48,594 bases of DNA. It comes from Microcaldota archaeon. GTDB taxonomy: Archaea; Micrarchaeota; Micrarchaeia; Micrarchaeales; Micrarchaeaceae. Under the pieces are notes generated by a model. That model was not told the origin of the DNA. It saw only the letters and a program-made list of their open reading frames with translations, and did no database searches. This document shows positions 7,161-16,233 of the stretch, in pieces (the first letter of the stretch is position 1; each line of letters opens with the position of its first letter). The position numbers were made by a program, and so were the translations under genes. The stretch covers positions 1 through 48,594 of the forward strand of contig JAKAWS010000008.1 in NCBI GenBank assembly GCA_021816885.1, written 5' to 3'.

Positions 7161-7868
7161 ATGTTTCTCAATAAAACCAATGATAAGATGGGGCAGACAA
7201 AGAACAACAAAAGATACATTCTCGCTTCCTTCGCAGTTCTATTAATCTTAATCCCGACAATCCTTCTTGCGCTATCAAACGCGCAAATAGGTGAAGTGGC
7301 AGGTCCGATAAACTTCAATGTGAGCCTGGGTTCGTCTCAGTCGCTCCAATACACGATTGTGAACGGAGGCGGCACTCCCATAAACTTCTACATAAAGGCT
7401 GCGATAACCTCAAGCATAAAGAACGAGACTACTCCGACGATAACCGCAAACCCGGTAAACGGGACTATATTGCCACACCAACAGTTCCCGATAAACCTTA
7501 CTGTGCTGATGCCGTCAAGCGACAAACCTGGCCTCACATGGCAGGGAACAGTGCAGGCACTGGAAGCATCTAACCTCACCGCACAGGGGGGGGGAGCAGT
7601 AATACAGACAGGTGTGCTGAAAGGGATAATGGTAGAATCCGCAAAGCCCAAAGGTCTGCCTATAGAGTATGTAATCATATTCGTAGCTGTGGTCGCAGTA
7701 GTATTGATACTTTCGTACTACTTATTCATCAGAAGAAAGAAACCGAGCAGGAGAAAAGCGATTAGAAGAAAGAAACCGAGGCGGCGGAAAGCGATCAGAA
7801 GAAAGAAATCGAGCAGGAGAAAAGCGATTAGAAGAAAGAAACCGAGGCTGCGGAAAGCGAAAGGCTAG
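7161..7868 (+). CDS. surface membrane protein with tandem Arg/Lys cytoplasmic tail
   Basis: 235 residues (an alternative ATG at 7188 gives 226). A signal sequence (YILASFAVLLILIPTILLA) is followed by an exported NEW3-like beta domain (SQSLQYTIVNGGGTPINFYI), a membrane helix (VIIFVAVVAVVLILSYYLF), and a cytoplasmic tail made of four 11-residue repeats of RRKKPSRRKAI type. The tail is almost only Arg, Lys, Ser, Pro and Ala and could bind nucleic acid, ribosomes or acidic lipid heads. The gene lies 32 nt after the MinD fusion and a T-rich stretch, in the same direction, so this is a three-gene surface cluster. The exact role is unknown. Confidence 0.75.
   Translation: MFLNKTNDKMGQTKNNKRYILASFAVLLILIPTILLALSNAQIGEVAGPINFNVSLGSSQSLQYTIVNGGGTPINFYIKAAITSSIKNETTPTITANPVNGTILPHQQFPINLTVLMPSSDKPGLTWQGTVQALEASNLTAQGGGAVIQTGVLKGIMVESAKPKGLPIEYVIIFVAVVAVVLILSYYLFIRRKKPSRRKAIRRKKPRRRKAIRRKKSSRRKAIRRKKPRLRKAKG
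7731..7862 (+). repeat. four tandem 33-bp repeats (ABAB order) coding the basic tail
   Basis: Four 33-bp units begin at 7731, 7764, 7797 and 7830. Units 1 and 3 are nearly identical and units 2 and 4 are nearly identical, so the last event looks like duplication of a 66-bp pair. Each unit starts AGAAGAAAGAAA. The repeat number could vary between strains without breaking the frame. Confidence 0.9.
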
Positions 7869-7912
7869 CTAGACCAGCTCGCCATTAGAGGTATCCTTTG
7901 GGCTGATTCCCA

Positions 7913-9784
7913 TTACATCGCTTCTAGTCTCTTAATCCCAAGAAGATCCATGATCAGCCCGGCTACCTCCCTGAATGCTATTACAATGCCCAGCCTTGCC
8001 CTCCTTTCTTCGGCAGTATCAGCCTTCGAGACCTGCTTGGCTTCGTAGAACTTCCCAAACAGCGCGCATAGCTCGTTCAAGTATGCTGCGAGTATGTGCG
8101 GTTTCATCTCTTCTGATGCCTTCGATACCTGTTCCCAATATGCCGCTATTTTCTTTATTAAGTCAAACTCCGTATCGCTTATTTTATAGTTCTCGGCGAT
8201 GATGGGCGCCTCTTTGACAGAAGCGACTATTCTGTTCGCCCTTGTATACATATATTGGCAGTAGGGCCCTGAATTTCCTTCGAAGTTGAGCGCCCTTTCC
8301 CATGAGAAGACAATCTTCTTCTCATACGAGATCTTGAGGAATTCAAACCTTATCGCAGCCATCGCAACCGCGTCGGCGATCCTCTCTCGCTCTTTTTCGC
8401 TTATCTCGTCCCTTGGCGAGACCAGTTCCCTGGCTTTAGCCACAGCTTCACTGATTAAGTCATCGGCAGTAAATCCAATCCAGCTTCCCTTCCTTCCGGA
8501 AAGCACTCCCCCCTCCAGATCCACTGTGCCGTATGGGATGTGGACAAACCTTGCCTTCTTTGCCATATTCCCTATTATCAGCCCCACCAGATCCTGCTCA
8601 TAGCTCTGTCTTGAATCTATCGGGTTTATCGCAGTCTCTGCGCCACCAAATTCCATTGGTTCGCCGTCCTTTGCTGTTGAATAAACTGGAGAACCGTTCG
8701 GCTGCTCTATGAACTTTTTGAACCTCATTTGCGTTCTTATCAGTCCGAATTTCCACATATGGAAGGCCAGATCTTTTGAGAAGTAGCCAGGGGTGCCGTT
8801 GCTCCTTACCAATACCTTTGTTGTCTCTTGAAGCCCTGTCATAGACTCTGGTGCTCCCTTAAGCTTCTTTATATCTATTATTATGCAGCCTGCGTATTTT
8901 CCCTCCTTGGGCCTTTCTGTTATGTGTTCCTTGTCTAAATTCTCAATCGCCTTCTCAAGCAGCTTGTTGGCCAGTATTGCACTCTCCCATACCATCACAT
9001 TATGGAATATGCCCATCTTGAATAATGTATCATACTCGGCCTTCAGGAAACTTTCAACCATATCTTGCAACAGTTTAGACTCGTATGTGCCGCTCTGCTC
9101 CATCAACTCAGACGTCTTTTTTACCTCGTCCATTACCGATTGGTCGGCCTTTATCTTCTGGTTTACCGTGACATATATTTCTCCTAACATGTGGTCATAC
9201 TTTTTGGAGGGGTTGAATGTAATCCCTATCCTTTCCATATTCATGACTCCCCAAAGCGCCTCTGCTGCCTGCAGGCCTAAGTCGTCTATGTAATCTTCGC
9301 GTTCTACCTCGTATCCCGTTGTCTCTAATATATTCGATATCGAATCGCCGAGCAGGGCGCTCCTTACATGGCCTATATGCAGCGGATGGGCAGGGTTGAT
9401 ACTTGGATATTCAGCTATTACCTTGGCCCTTTTTGCGCCTTTTTCATCCGCCCATCCCCTCTTTGTTACCTCATCGAGCACACCTGAGAAGAAGATGTTC
9501 CTTTCCAGATGGAAGTTTATGAAGCCATTCTCGAATGATACGCGCTCGACAGAGCTTATCGCTTTTGTGTTTCTGATTATCTCGTTCCCTATATCCGATG
9601 GAGCCTTTGAATGCGCTTTTGCGAGCTTCATTGCTATGGTTGATGATATATCGGAATACTTTTCTGCAAATGATATAGAGGCTGCCGCTTCCTCCTTAGT
9701 CACATTGTATCCGGATCTGTTTGAGGCTGCAACGACCTCATCAGCTATTCGCTCTTTTATTGCCTGATACTCCGTTTTTACCAT
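7913..9784 (-). CDS. argS: arginyl-tRNA synthetase
   Basis: 623 residues, within the normal range for ArgRS. It charges tRNA-Arg with arginine for translation. The class I signature is present as HPLHIGHVRSALLGD near residue 137. The KMSKS region appears as the degenerate LSGRKGSWIG, as in many ArgRS enzymes. The C-terminal helical anticodon-binding (DALR) domain includes NFEGNSGPYCQYMYTRANRI. The N-terminal Add-1-like domain is present. It is transcribed divergently from the AbrB-like gene. Two tRNA-Arg genes lie in the same window. Confidence 0.97.
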   Translation of the reverse strand: MVKTEYQAIKERIADEVVAASNRSGYNVTKEEAAASISFAEKYSDISSTIAMKLAKAHSKAPSDIGNEIIRNTKAISSVERVSFENGFINFHLERNIFFSGVLDEVTKRGWADEKGAKRAKVIAEYPSINPAHPLHIGHVRSALLGDSISNILETTGYEVEREDYIDDLGLQAAEALWGVMNMERIGITFNPSKKYDHMLGEIYVTVNQKIKADQSVMDEVKKTSELMEQSGTYESKLLQDMVESFLKAEYDTLFKMGIFHNVMVWESAILANKLLEKAIENLDKEHITERPKEGKYAGCIIIDIKKLKGAPESMTGLQETTKVLVRSNGTPGYFSKDLAFHMWKFGLIRTQMRFKKFIEQPNGSPVYSTAKDGEPMEFGGAETAINPIDSRQSYEQDLVGLIIGNMAKKARFVHIPYGTVDLEGGVLSGRKGSWIGFTADDLISEAVAKARELVSPRDEISEKERERIADAVAMAAIRFEFLKISYEKKIVFSWERALNFEGNSGPYCQYMYTRANRIVASVKEAPIIAENYKISDTEFDLIKKIAAYWEQVSKASEEMKPHILAAYLNELCALFGKFYEAKQVSKADTAEERRARLGIVIAFREVAGLIMDLLGIKRLEAM

Positions 9785-9828
9785 CTACAAACACCCCTAT
9801 TACGAAACCTTTTAGCTTTTCCTTTCTA

Positions 9829-9840
9829 TTATTAATATAT
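9829..9840 (+). promoter_or_regulatory. TATA box upstream of the AbrB-like gene
   Basis: TATTAATATAT is centred about 26 nt before a GTG at 9862. This implies a transcript starting near 9861 and a leaderless GTG start, which is out of frame with the gene as it stands (see the AbrB-like entry). Confidence 0.5.
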
Positions 9841-9908
9841 TGATTGTTTTATAAGATTGCGGTGATTATATCCCTTCTAAGGTTTACAAATATAAAGATA
9901 AGCTACTG

Positions 9909-10739
9909 GTGTACCTCCCGAGAGACGTAGTATACAACCTGAAGATAAAGGATGGAGACCTTCTTGATTTCATAAAAAATGGGGATTACTATATCCTTGC
10001 CGCGTCAGATTTCCTTCTGGAGAAAATAACCGCACAGAAAGGCCAGAAAGTCGAACAGAAAAGGACAATATCTGAAGAGGAATTGGTTGTCCTGAAGAAG
10101 CTTGACTCGCTCAGATACAAGAACCGTACTGAGGAGGTTGTGGCGCAAATGCTTGAAAAAGGCGAGAAGGCAGTGCTCAACAGCCTGATAAGTAAGAGGT
10201 ATGTTGTACCGCTGAAGAGCAGAGAAGACACGATATACAACATAAACGACGACATATACAAAAGATTTCTGGTAAAGGATTGGGCAGCGTTCGAGAAGTT
10301 TTCGAAAAGGGGCGCAGCTACCCCGAAAGAGGAAAGGGAAATGGCAATACCAGAGGTTAAGGCAGAAAAGATTGACCAGAAGGCGGCAACCCAGATAAAC
10401 GAGGACATAACAGAAGAACTCAGAAGAAATGGGTATCTTGTCATACCCGGAGTGTCTGAAGCTGAGAGTGCGTCCTTGAGGCTGGAAGGCGAGATAAGAA
10501 GCGGGCTTGTGATTGGCACCCGGGCATTCAACAAGAAGTATTACATAGTGTATAGGTCCTTTATGAATAAGCATTCCCCCGCGATAATAAGCGCGCTGCG
10601 CAAGAAAGACACGAGCACAGACGAGCTCGCAAAGATGACCGGCTTGGATTTGGACGGTGTCAGATCCATCATGTTCATATTGTCCGAAAGGGGGGAGGTC
10701 ATGGAGAAGAGGCACGACTTCTTTAGTCTAATAGATTAG
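9909..10739 (+). CDS. AbrB-like N-domain DNA-binding protein, 5' end possibly frameshifted
   Basis: 276 residues from the first in-frame start (GTG 9909). The N-terminus VYLPRDVVYNLKIKDGD is the second half of an AbrB/SpoVT swapped-hairpin DNA-binding domain. The first half (IPSKVYKYKDKLL) is encoded directly upstream in the same frame, but no ATG, GTG or TTG precedes it before a stop at 9852. A leaderless GTG at 9862 would supply the start if two bases were removed within the ATAT at about 9867-9870. The rest is charged and helical and ends with a winged-helix-like segment (STDELAKMTGLDLDGVRSIM). A regulatory role is likely. It lies 8 nt upstream of thrS and probably shares its transcript. 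Confidence 0.7.
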   Translation: MYLPRDVVYNLKIKDGDLLDFIKNGDYYILAASDFLLEKITAQKGQKVEQKRTISEEELVVLKKLDSLRYKNRTEEVVAQMLEKGEKAVLNSLISKRYVVPLKSREDTIYNINDDIYKRFLVKDWAAFEKFSKRGAATPKEEREMAIPEVKAEKIDQKAATQINEDITEELRRNGYLVIPGVSEAESASLRLEGEIRSGLVIGTRAFNKKYYIVYRSFMNKHSPAIISALRKKDTSTDELAKMTGLDLDGVRSIMFILSERGEVMEKRHDFFSLID

Positions 10740-10747
10740 GCGGTTTG

Positions 10748-12445
10748 ATGAAGGTATTACAGCTTGATTTGGAGTCAGTAGAGTATGAATCTATTAAGCC
10801 CGAATCAAGAATATATGAAGAGGACGTCGATAAATCCGGCAGATTTAAAGACGTGGTAATGCTACTGGTATCTGTAGAGAGGGGTGACACTACTGAAATT
10901 GCGGCTGAAGCCATGAAGGATGCGGTTGCGTTTGCGACCAAACAGAAGTCAGAAAGCATACTGATATACCCGTTTGCACACTTGAGCACAGATCTCGAAA
11001 GCCCGGAGCTCTCTCTCAAGATAATAAAATCTATGAGGGAATACGAGTCCTTGATTAAGATGCACTACGCGCCTTTCGGCTGGAACAAAAAGCTTAAACT
11101 TGAGATAAAGGGGCACCCTCTCGCAGAACAATCAAGGTCTTACGGCAAATCCGTATCAGAAAACATATCTAAGGAGCCGAAGAGACTTGACCGAAAAACA
11201 ATGGACAGGTCGATAGTGCGCAAGAGCGATTGGTCGGGACTGCCAGAAACGGACCATAGGAGCATAGGCGAGAAGCTCAACCTATACAGCGCGCAGGAAA
11301 TATCTCCAGGTATGGTCTATTGGCATAGTAAAGGTTATACGATATACAGAGAGCTGGTAAAGTTCCTTAGAGAGAAATACGAAGCGTACGACTACGCCGA
11401 GATAAGTACGCCTTCTATGGCGAACCTTGCGCTCTGGGATGTAAGCGGCCATTATGGGCACTATAAGGAAAACATGTTCATCGTAGACGACGAGGGATCC
11501 GGAATGGGGCTTAAACCGATGAACTGCCCATCTACGATAATGATATACAAGACAAAGAAATGGAGCTACAGAGAGCTGCCTTTCAGGACTGTGATATTTG
11601 ATAGGCTCTACAGAAAGGAGCTGAGCGGGGTCCTTGGGGGACTGACGAGAGTGCAGGAATTCAGCCAGGATGATGGGCACATATTTGCCGCTGATGAGCA
11701 GTTAGATGCCGAACTTGAGACAGTAATAAGGTTCATAAAAGAGGTTTACTCGGTGCTTGGGTTTAAGTACTCGCCTAAACTCTCCACCAAGAATTCGCAG
11801 AATTATATTGGAGATGATGAATTATGGGCAGACGCCACTAAACGGCTGGCAAATGCCTTGGAGAAGAACGGGATGGAGTATGAGGTTATGGAAGGAGATG
11901 CTAGCTTCTACGGACCGAAGATTGATTTCTATGTGATAGACGCTGCCGGAAAGGGATGGCAGTGCGCAACCATGCAACTCGATTATCAGCTGCCCCGTAG
12001 GTTCGGCATAACTTACACCGGCGAGGATGGAGAAGAACACACCCCTGCGATGATACACAGAGCTGTCCTGGGGAGCCTTGAACGTTTCATAGGAGTCTTT
12101 GTAGAGATGACACAGGGTCGCTTTCCTTTGTGGCTATCTCCTGAACAGATAAGGGTAATATCCATATCAGAGAACTATGCCGAATACGCAAGGAGCGTGC
12201 ATAGGTCATTGAAGGAAGCCCATATAAGGGCCGTGCTTGATGTCTCTGATAGGACCCTTGATTATAAGATAAGAGAGGCACAGATGGAGAAAGTTCCGTA
12301 CTCTGTCATCATCGGAAAAAGAGAGGAAGAGACACAGAGCGTGACAATCAGGGACAGAACAGGCAGGCAAGAGAAGATGGGAATCAGCGAGCTCGTCGCA
12401 AAGCTAAACCTAGAAATATCCGCCAGGGCAGGCGGCCCGGCCTAA
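10748..12445 (+). CDS. thrS: threonyl-tRNA synthetase, archaeal type
   Basis: 565 residues. The N-terminal domain of about 140 residues (KVLQLDLESVEYESIKP, and IYPFAHLS) is the archaeal DTD-like editing domain, which removes serine mischarged on tRNA-Thr. It is unlike the bacterial TGS/SAD arrangement. The class II core follows with motif 2 region YRKELSGVLGGLTRVQEFSQ and the zinc-site residues Cys, His and His (MNCPSTIMIY; DDGHIF; MIHRAVLGSLER). The anticodon-binding domain closes the protein. ATG 10748 is preferred over the ATG one codon earlier. The 3' end overlaps the convergent NMD3-like gene by 4 nt. Confidence 0.96.
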   Translation: MKVLQLDLESVEYESIKPESRIYEEDVDKSGRFKDVVMLLVSVERGDTTEIAAEAMKDAVAFATKQKSESILIYPFAHLSTDLESPELSLKIIKSMREYESLIKMHYAPFGWNKKLKLEIKGHPLAEQSRSYGKSVSENISKEPKRLDRKTMDRSIVRKSDWSGLPETDHRSIGEKLNLYSAQEISPGMVYWHSKGYTIYRELVKFLREKYEAYDYAEISTPSMANLALWDVSGHYGHYKENMFIVDDEGSGMGLKPMNCPSTIMIYKTKKWSYRELPFRTVIFDRLYRKELSGVLGGLTRVQEFSQDDGHIFAADEQLDAELETVIRFIKEVYSVLGFKYSPKLSTKNSQNYIGDDELWADATKRLANALEKNGMEYEVMEGDASFYGPKIDFYVIDAAGKGWQCATMQLDYQLPRRFGITYTGEDGEEHTPAMIHRAVLGSLERFIGVFVEMTQGRFPLWLSPEQIRVISISENYAEYARSVHRSLKEAHIRAVLDVSDRTLDYKIREAQMEKVPYSVIIGKREEETQSVTIRDRTGRQEKMGISELVAKLNLEISARAGGPA

Positions 12446-13110
12446 TCTTCAGACTTAACAACATCCAGATTCAGGCTGAATGTGACCCTGTATAGTTTCT
12501 TTCCGTTCTTCATCCCTGCAAGCGTATATGATTTTTTAGGCCGGTGCTCTTTGTATAGGTCAAAGAACGAAGACATCTTCTTCCTGTCCTCGACATATAG
12601 ATCTATCCCGTTCCGCAGATCGAGCCTTTTTGCTATGAAACTGTCCCTTTTTTCGATAAACCGGGTTATCTTGTCGGACATTCTCGATACTGCGGATCGC
12701 TCACCCCTTATCTGGACTATCGCCTGATAATAGCCGGAGTTTTGCCTGGAACACTTTGTGCACGTCACCATGTGCCTCTTTATCATTATCTTCTTCTCGA
12801 ACACCAGTTCATCCTTTCCTGCCATATAATTGAACCGTGCTATTGCCGCGTGACTTCCCGACGGGTGTACCGAACTTACCCTTATCTCTTTATTTTTTAT
12901 CTCTCGCTGCAGTATTTCCGACATGGCCTTTTGTTCACTGGCCAAGAACTCATTTATCCCCTTTATCTTTCCACATACCTTGCATTCGCTGAGCGCGATT
13001 GACTCGGGCACTTCCTTTGAGATCAGTTTTATCATGCAGAACTCGCAGAATTCGCCGATGAACCTTGCATCTTCGGTTGATCTATCGCATGTAGGGCAGT
13101 ATCTTATCAT
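12442..13110 (-). CDS. NMD3-family zinc protein
   Basis: 222 residues. The N-terminus has a pair of CxxC motifs (YCPTCDRS and FCEFCMIK) and a further pair (ECKVCGKI, TCTKCSRQ), as in the zinc-binding N-terminal part of NMD3. The region HMVTCTKCSRQNSGYYQAIV is characteristic. In eukaryotes NMD3 is the 60S export adaptor; archaeal homologues are thought to act in large-subunit maturation. The eukaryotic C-terminal nuclear transport part is absent, as in other archaea. It lies upstream of secD in the opposite order on the same strand, with 8 nt between the secD stop and this start. Confidence 0.85.
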   Translation of the reverse strand: MIRYCPTCDRSTEDARFIGEFCEFCMIKLISKEVPESIALSECKVCGKIKGINEFLASEQKAMSEILQREIKNKEIRVSSVHPSGSHAAIARFNYMAGKDELVFEKKIMIKRHMVTCTKCSRQNSGYYQAIVQIRGERSAVSRMSDKITRFIEKRDSFIAKRLDLRNGIDLYVEDRKKMSSFFDLYKEHRPKKSYTLAGMKNGKKLYRVTFSLNLDVVKSED

Positions 13111-13118
13111 TTGCTTAC

Positions 13119-14708
13119 CTATTGTTCCTCGCCAAAGTGCCTGCTCACTATCGCACCGTAGGCCGGCCTTGTTATCAACACGCCCATGAGCGCCCCTATT
13201 ATAGTAGATTCTGAAAAACCGACCACCTGGGTAAGAGAAGTCGAAAAGAACAGCGGTAGCATTGCTATCACTATTAGTATAGCGTCCATCCAGACTATAT
13301 AGAAGGCATGGCCCAGTACAACTCTTGATGAGCTCTTTCCTTTCTCTTTTGATATTATCTCGTCCGTGATTATTATCTGTGCGTCTATCCCGGTGCCGAC
13401 TACGGCTATCATACCGGCGAGTGCTGCAAGGTCTATCGTTCCTACAAGCCCTATTATTGATACTATTATGAAAAGCTCCATGAGTGTTGTGAGGAGTATG
13501 GGTCCGATAAGGAATATGCGCCTATATCTCACTACTATCATTATCGATACGAATATCATAGCCAATATGAGGGCCAGTAGGCTTACCTGGAATGCGGATT
13601 TGCCTAGAGTAGATGAAAGAGTCGTTGGGGTGTTAACCACTACACCGACAGGCAACGCGCCGCCGCTCAGTATGCTTGCGATATCTTTTGACTGGTTATT
13701 AGCGTAGGCGATTCTAGCAGTAGGAGAGAGCGTGCTTGGAGCAACGCCTGATATCTGATAGCTCTCACTTATCGTACCGTTAGTGATGCCTGGATTGAGC
13801 AGCGGCGATGAGAGCAGACCGACTGCAGGCCATGATTCTATTATTGTCTGGTTGACTGATATCTGGAGGTACTGCGGAGTCATGTTAGCCCTGCTCTCTT
13901 CCTGTATGGAGACGTTATCGGAAGACATCAGCTTCAGCATCTGCGATGATCCCGGGATATCGGTTATTACCCTATTGTATCTTCCGGATTTGATGTAGTT
14001 TGTGAGGCTCTGTAGTGTCGAGTTCACAGAATTGCTTGACACCACGACAGGTATAGTGTCATTTGCGAAGTACAGCGCGGAATCCATTGCGCTCAGCGCC
14101 TGCTGCTGTGATATGCCGGATGTCAGGTTTCCGACAGACGATCCATTGATAAGCACTATCGAGTTCTGCGGCCTGTCCAAAAACATGTATAAAGGCTGGT
14201 TCGCCTGACCGTAGACCGTCTTCGCGAACGCTGTGGCTGATTGCTGCGTTATGTAGAATGTTACTCCCCATTGAACGGTCCCATTTGATTCTGTAGATGG
14301 GATTATACCTATGCTGCCATTGAGTATGTCCTGCCCGTTTATCGCCTCTTTTCCTGCGACTATGCCATCGAACCTCCCTTGGCTCTCTATGACTGATATT
14401 GTGGAGTTGATTTCTGCGGGAGTGGTAGACGGGAGCAGTATGTCTATCTCTGAATTGCCTATCGGCTCGACGATTATCTCCTTAAGGCCGAACTTTGACG
14501 CACGTTGCGTTATGATGGACTGTATTGTTGACATCGTTGTCGTGTTTACACTATGTTGCAACGTGAGCGGTATCTCTGTGCCGCCTATGAACTCTATTCC
14601 AAGGTGCAACCCGAAATGCAGGTCCAGGAGAAGGAACATTACCGATATCACTATCAGTATCAGTATGCGCCTATCCTTCAAGTAAGACTTTAGGTTGCTC
14701 ATGATCAT
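13119..14708 (-). CDS. secD: protein translocase subunit SecD
   Basis: About 529 residues. An N-terminal membrane helix (ILIVISVMFLLLDL) leads into the family motif LHLGIEFIGGTEIPL. A large P1-type exported domain follows, then five membrane helices with the proton-pathway motif VGTGIDAQIIITDE in the second last block. SecD and SecF use the proton gradient to pull exported proteins from the Sec61/SecY channel. The ATG overlaps the secF stop codon as ATGA, giving tight coupling; an alternative ATG is at 14702. Archaea lack SecA, so this complex is a main late-stage export driver. Confidence 0.95.
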   Translation of the reverse strand: MIMSNLKSYLKDRRILILIVISVMFLLLDLHFGLHLGIEFIGGTEIPLTLQHSVNTTTMSTIQSIITQRASKFGLKEIIVEPIGNSEIDILLPSTTPAEINSTISVIESQGRFDGIVAGKEAINGQDILNGSIGIIPSTESNGTVQWGVTFYITQQSATAFAKTVYGQANQPLYMFLDRPQNSIVLINGSSVGNLTSGISQQQALSAMDSALYFANDTIPVVVSSNSVNSTLQSLTNYIKSGRYNRVITDIPGSSQMLKLMSSDNVSIQEESRANMTPQYLQISVNQTIIESWPAVGLLSSPLLNPGITNGTISESYQISGVAPSTLSPTARIAYANNQSKDIASILSGGALPVGVVVNTPTTLSSTLGKSAFQVSLLALILAMIFVSIMIVVRYRRIFLIGPILLTTLMELFIIVSIIGLVGTIDLAALAGMIAVVGTGIDAQIIITDEIISKEKGKSSSRVVLGHAFYIVWMDAILIVIAMLPLFFSTSLTQVVGFSESTIIGALMGVLITRPAYGAIVSRHFGEEQ

Positions 14709-15853
14709 CGCCTCCTATCCTTTCTTTGTTTATACCACAGTATGAACACAGTGTTGCCAAGCCATGTTGTCGCTATGTCCGCAATAAGGCCGAAGAGCGC
14801 AACTCCGGCTATTTCTATGTATGTCGGTATGAATACGATATATGCAACGATAAACAGGGTCAGGAACGATATGACTGCTGCTACAGTCATGGTTGCACCG
14901 GTCTTGAACGTGGACATGGCACGCGCTTGCGGCGTCTCGTCGGTCCTTTTAAGTATCCTCACAGCCGATAGGACGTCTGTGTCTATGGAATAACCGAGCA
15001 ACATAAGCAGCCCACCTATCGATGCGACGCCTAATGGTATGCCGAACGCCCCCATCGCTCCCAATGCTATTATTATGTCATTTGCTGCGCCGAACACTAC
15101 TGCAATAGACGGGATCGGGCTCCTAAATATTATGAATACAGTTATTCCGACAAGTACGAATGCGATTATTATTATTGTACGTAGCTGTCCGAGGAAGAAT
15201 TGGCCTACCTGTGCCGCCTCCTCGTTGTATGAGTATGTTGTAAAGGGGATGATGCTCTTGAGCTTGCTTATTACACGACTCTTGTATATCGATGTCGCAT
15301 TTCCATATATAGACGCTGCCATGTCCGCCATCTCTACTCCTGATGTGGAATTATATGTTACCGGTACTCCAATTATAGGCGTGAGCGCCGAGACCTCTTT
15401 GTTTAACGATGAGGACATCAGTCCCAGATTTTTGGTCTCGTTCGACTGTGAGGACCTTGCCCCCAATATTGCCGTCTGGTTGTTTGCTTCGCTTGCATTT
15501 GACAGTATTGTAGAGTATCTCGCGGCGGCAAGTGCTGACGCTGAATAATTTGCATAATATGCGTTCACCTCTTGTTCGTATCCAAGTGCACTCGTTATAC
15601 TCTGGTTTGGTGGTATTGTTATTGAGAATGAACTGCCGAATTTCTGGACAGTTGATCCAGGGATTAAGGCGTCTATCGCCCTTGTCGCGGCATCTACGCT
15701 CATAGATGCATTAGTGCTTATCTGTATGTTTGTGCCGCCGGTGAGTGTAGAATCAAGGTGTATCTTTGGGATAAACAGCAGGCTTATCAGTAGTAGCGCT
15801 ATCGGTATTATCGGAAATAGCCTGTGGTTTTTTGTCTCGTAGATATTGAACAT
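14705..15853 (-). CDS. secF: protein translocase subunit SecF
   Basis: 382 residues, longer than the usual 290-320. TM1 (FPIIPIALLLISLLF) is followed by the SecF signature LDSTLTGGTNIQI. The extra length lies in the exported loop between TM1 and TM2, which is rich in Ala, Ser and Asn. The C-terminal five-helix block contains GIPLGVASIGGLLMLLGYSI and DTDVLSAVRI, equivalent to the SecD proton-path helix. It precedes secD with overlapping stop and start, the reverse of the usual bacterial D-F order but common in archaea. Confidence 0.94.
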   Translation of the reverse strand: MFNIYETKNHRLFPIIPIALLLISLLFIPKIHLDSTLTGGTNIQISTNASMSVDAATRAIDALIPGSTVQKFGSSFSITIPPNQSITSALGYEQEVNAYYANYSASALAAARYSTILSNASEANNQTAILGARSSQSNETKNLGLMSSSLNKEVSALTPIIGVPVTYNSTSGVEMADMAASIYGNATSIYKSRVISKLKSIIPFTTYSYNEEAAQVGQFFLGQLRTIIIIAFVLVGITVFIIFRSPIPSIAVVFGAANDIIIALGAMGAFGIPLGVASIGGLLMLLGYSIDTDVLSAVRILKRTDETPQARAMSTFKTGATMTVAAVISFLTLFIVAYIVFIPTYIEIAGVALFGLIADIATTWLGNTVFILWYKQRKDRRR

Positions 15854-15897
15854 TCAATCTTCTCTAAATCGGGCCGGAAAAATAAAAGACCGTAAAT

Positions 15898-16197
15898 CTA
15901 TGCATATTTCTTCATCAGCTTTAAGTGAAGAGATTTGCTAAATCCGTATAGTATAAGGAATATAGACAAAACCACCACGGCTGATCCAAAGAACCGCATT
16001 ATGCCCTGTGCAGTAGGCACCGAATCATATAACATCACTCCCGCGATGAAGATATATACCGCCCAGAAGAGAGACTTGAAGATGTGCCATGCAGAGTGCT
16101 TCTCGTCGTAGTGAAGCTTCCTTGTAAACCACATTTCAGGATCTATAGATATTATATCTCTTCTTGCAGATGAGCCTCTTTCGTTTTTGCTCTGCAT
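15898..16197 (-). CDS. small two-helix membrane protein
   Basis: 99 residues. A charged cytoplasmic N-terminus of about 40 residues (RRDIISIDPEMWFTRKLHYD) is followed by two membrane helices (LFWAVYIFIAGVMLYD and GSAVVVLSIFLILYGF) and a short basic end. No family recognised. A TTTAAAAG promoter element on the minus strand at about 16231-16239 overlaps the thiI stop codon and would start the transcript a few bases before ATG 16197. It lies 44 nt upstream of secF in the same direction, so it may belong to the export operon. Confidence 0.7.
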   Translation of the reverse strand: MQSKNERGSSARRDIISIDPEMWFTRKLHYDEKHSAWHIFKSLFWAVYIFIAGVMLYDSVPTAQGIMRFFGSAVVVLSIFLILYGFSKSLHLKLMKKYA

Positions 16198-16233
16198 TTT
16201 ATCACTTTTAGGTATCTTTAACCGAAAAAGCTT

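Noticed and set aside
13366-15548. Plus-strand frames of up to 169 codons opposite secD and secF
   Set aside because: They mirror the codon pattern of Ile/Ala/Val-rich membrane genes; no start signals or motifs.
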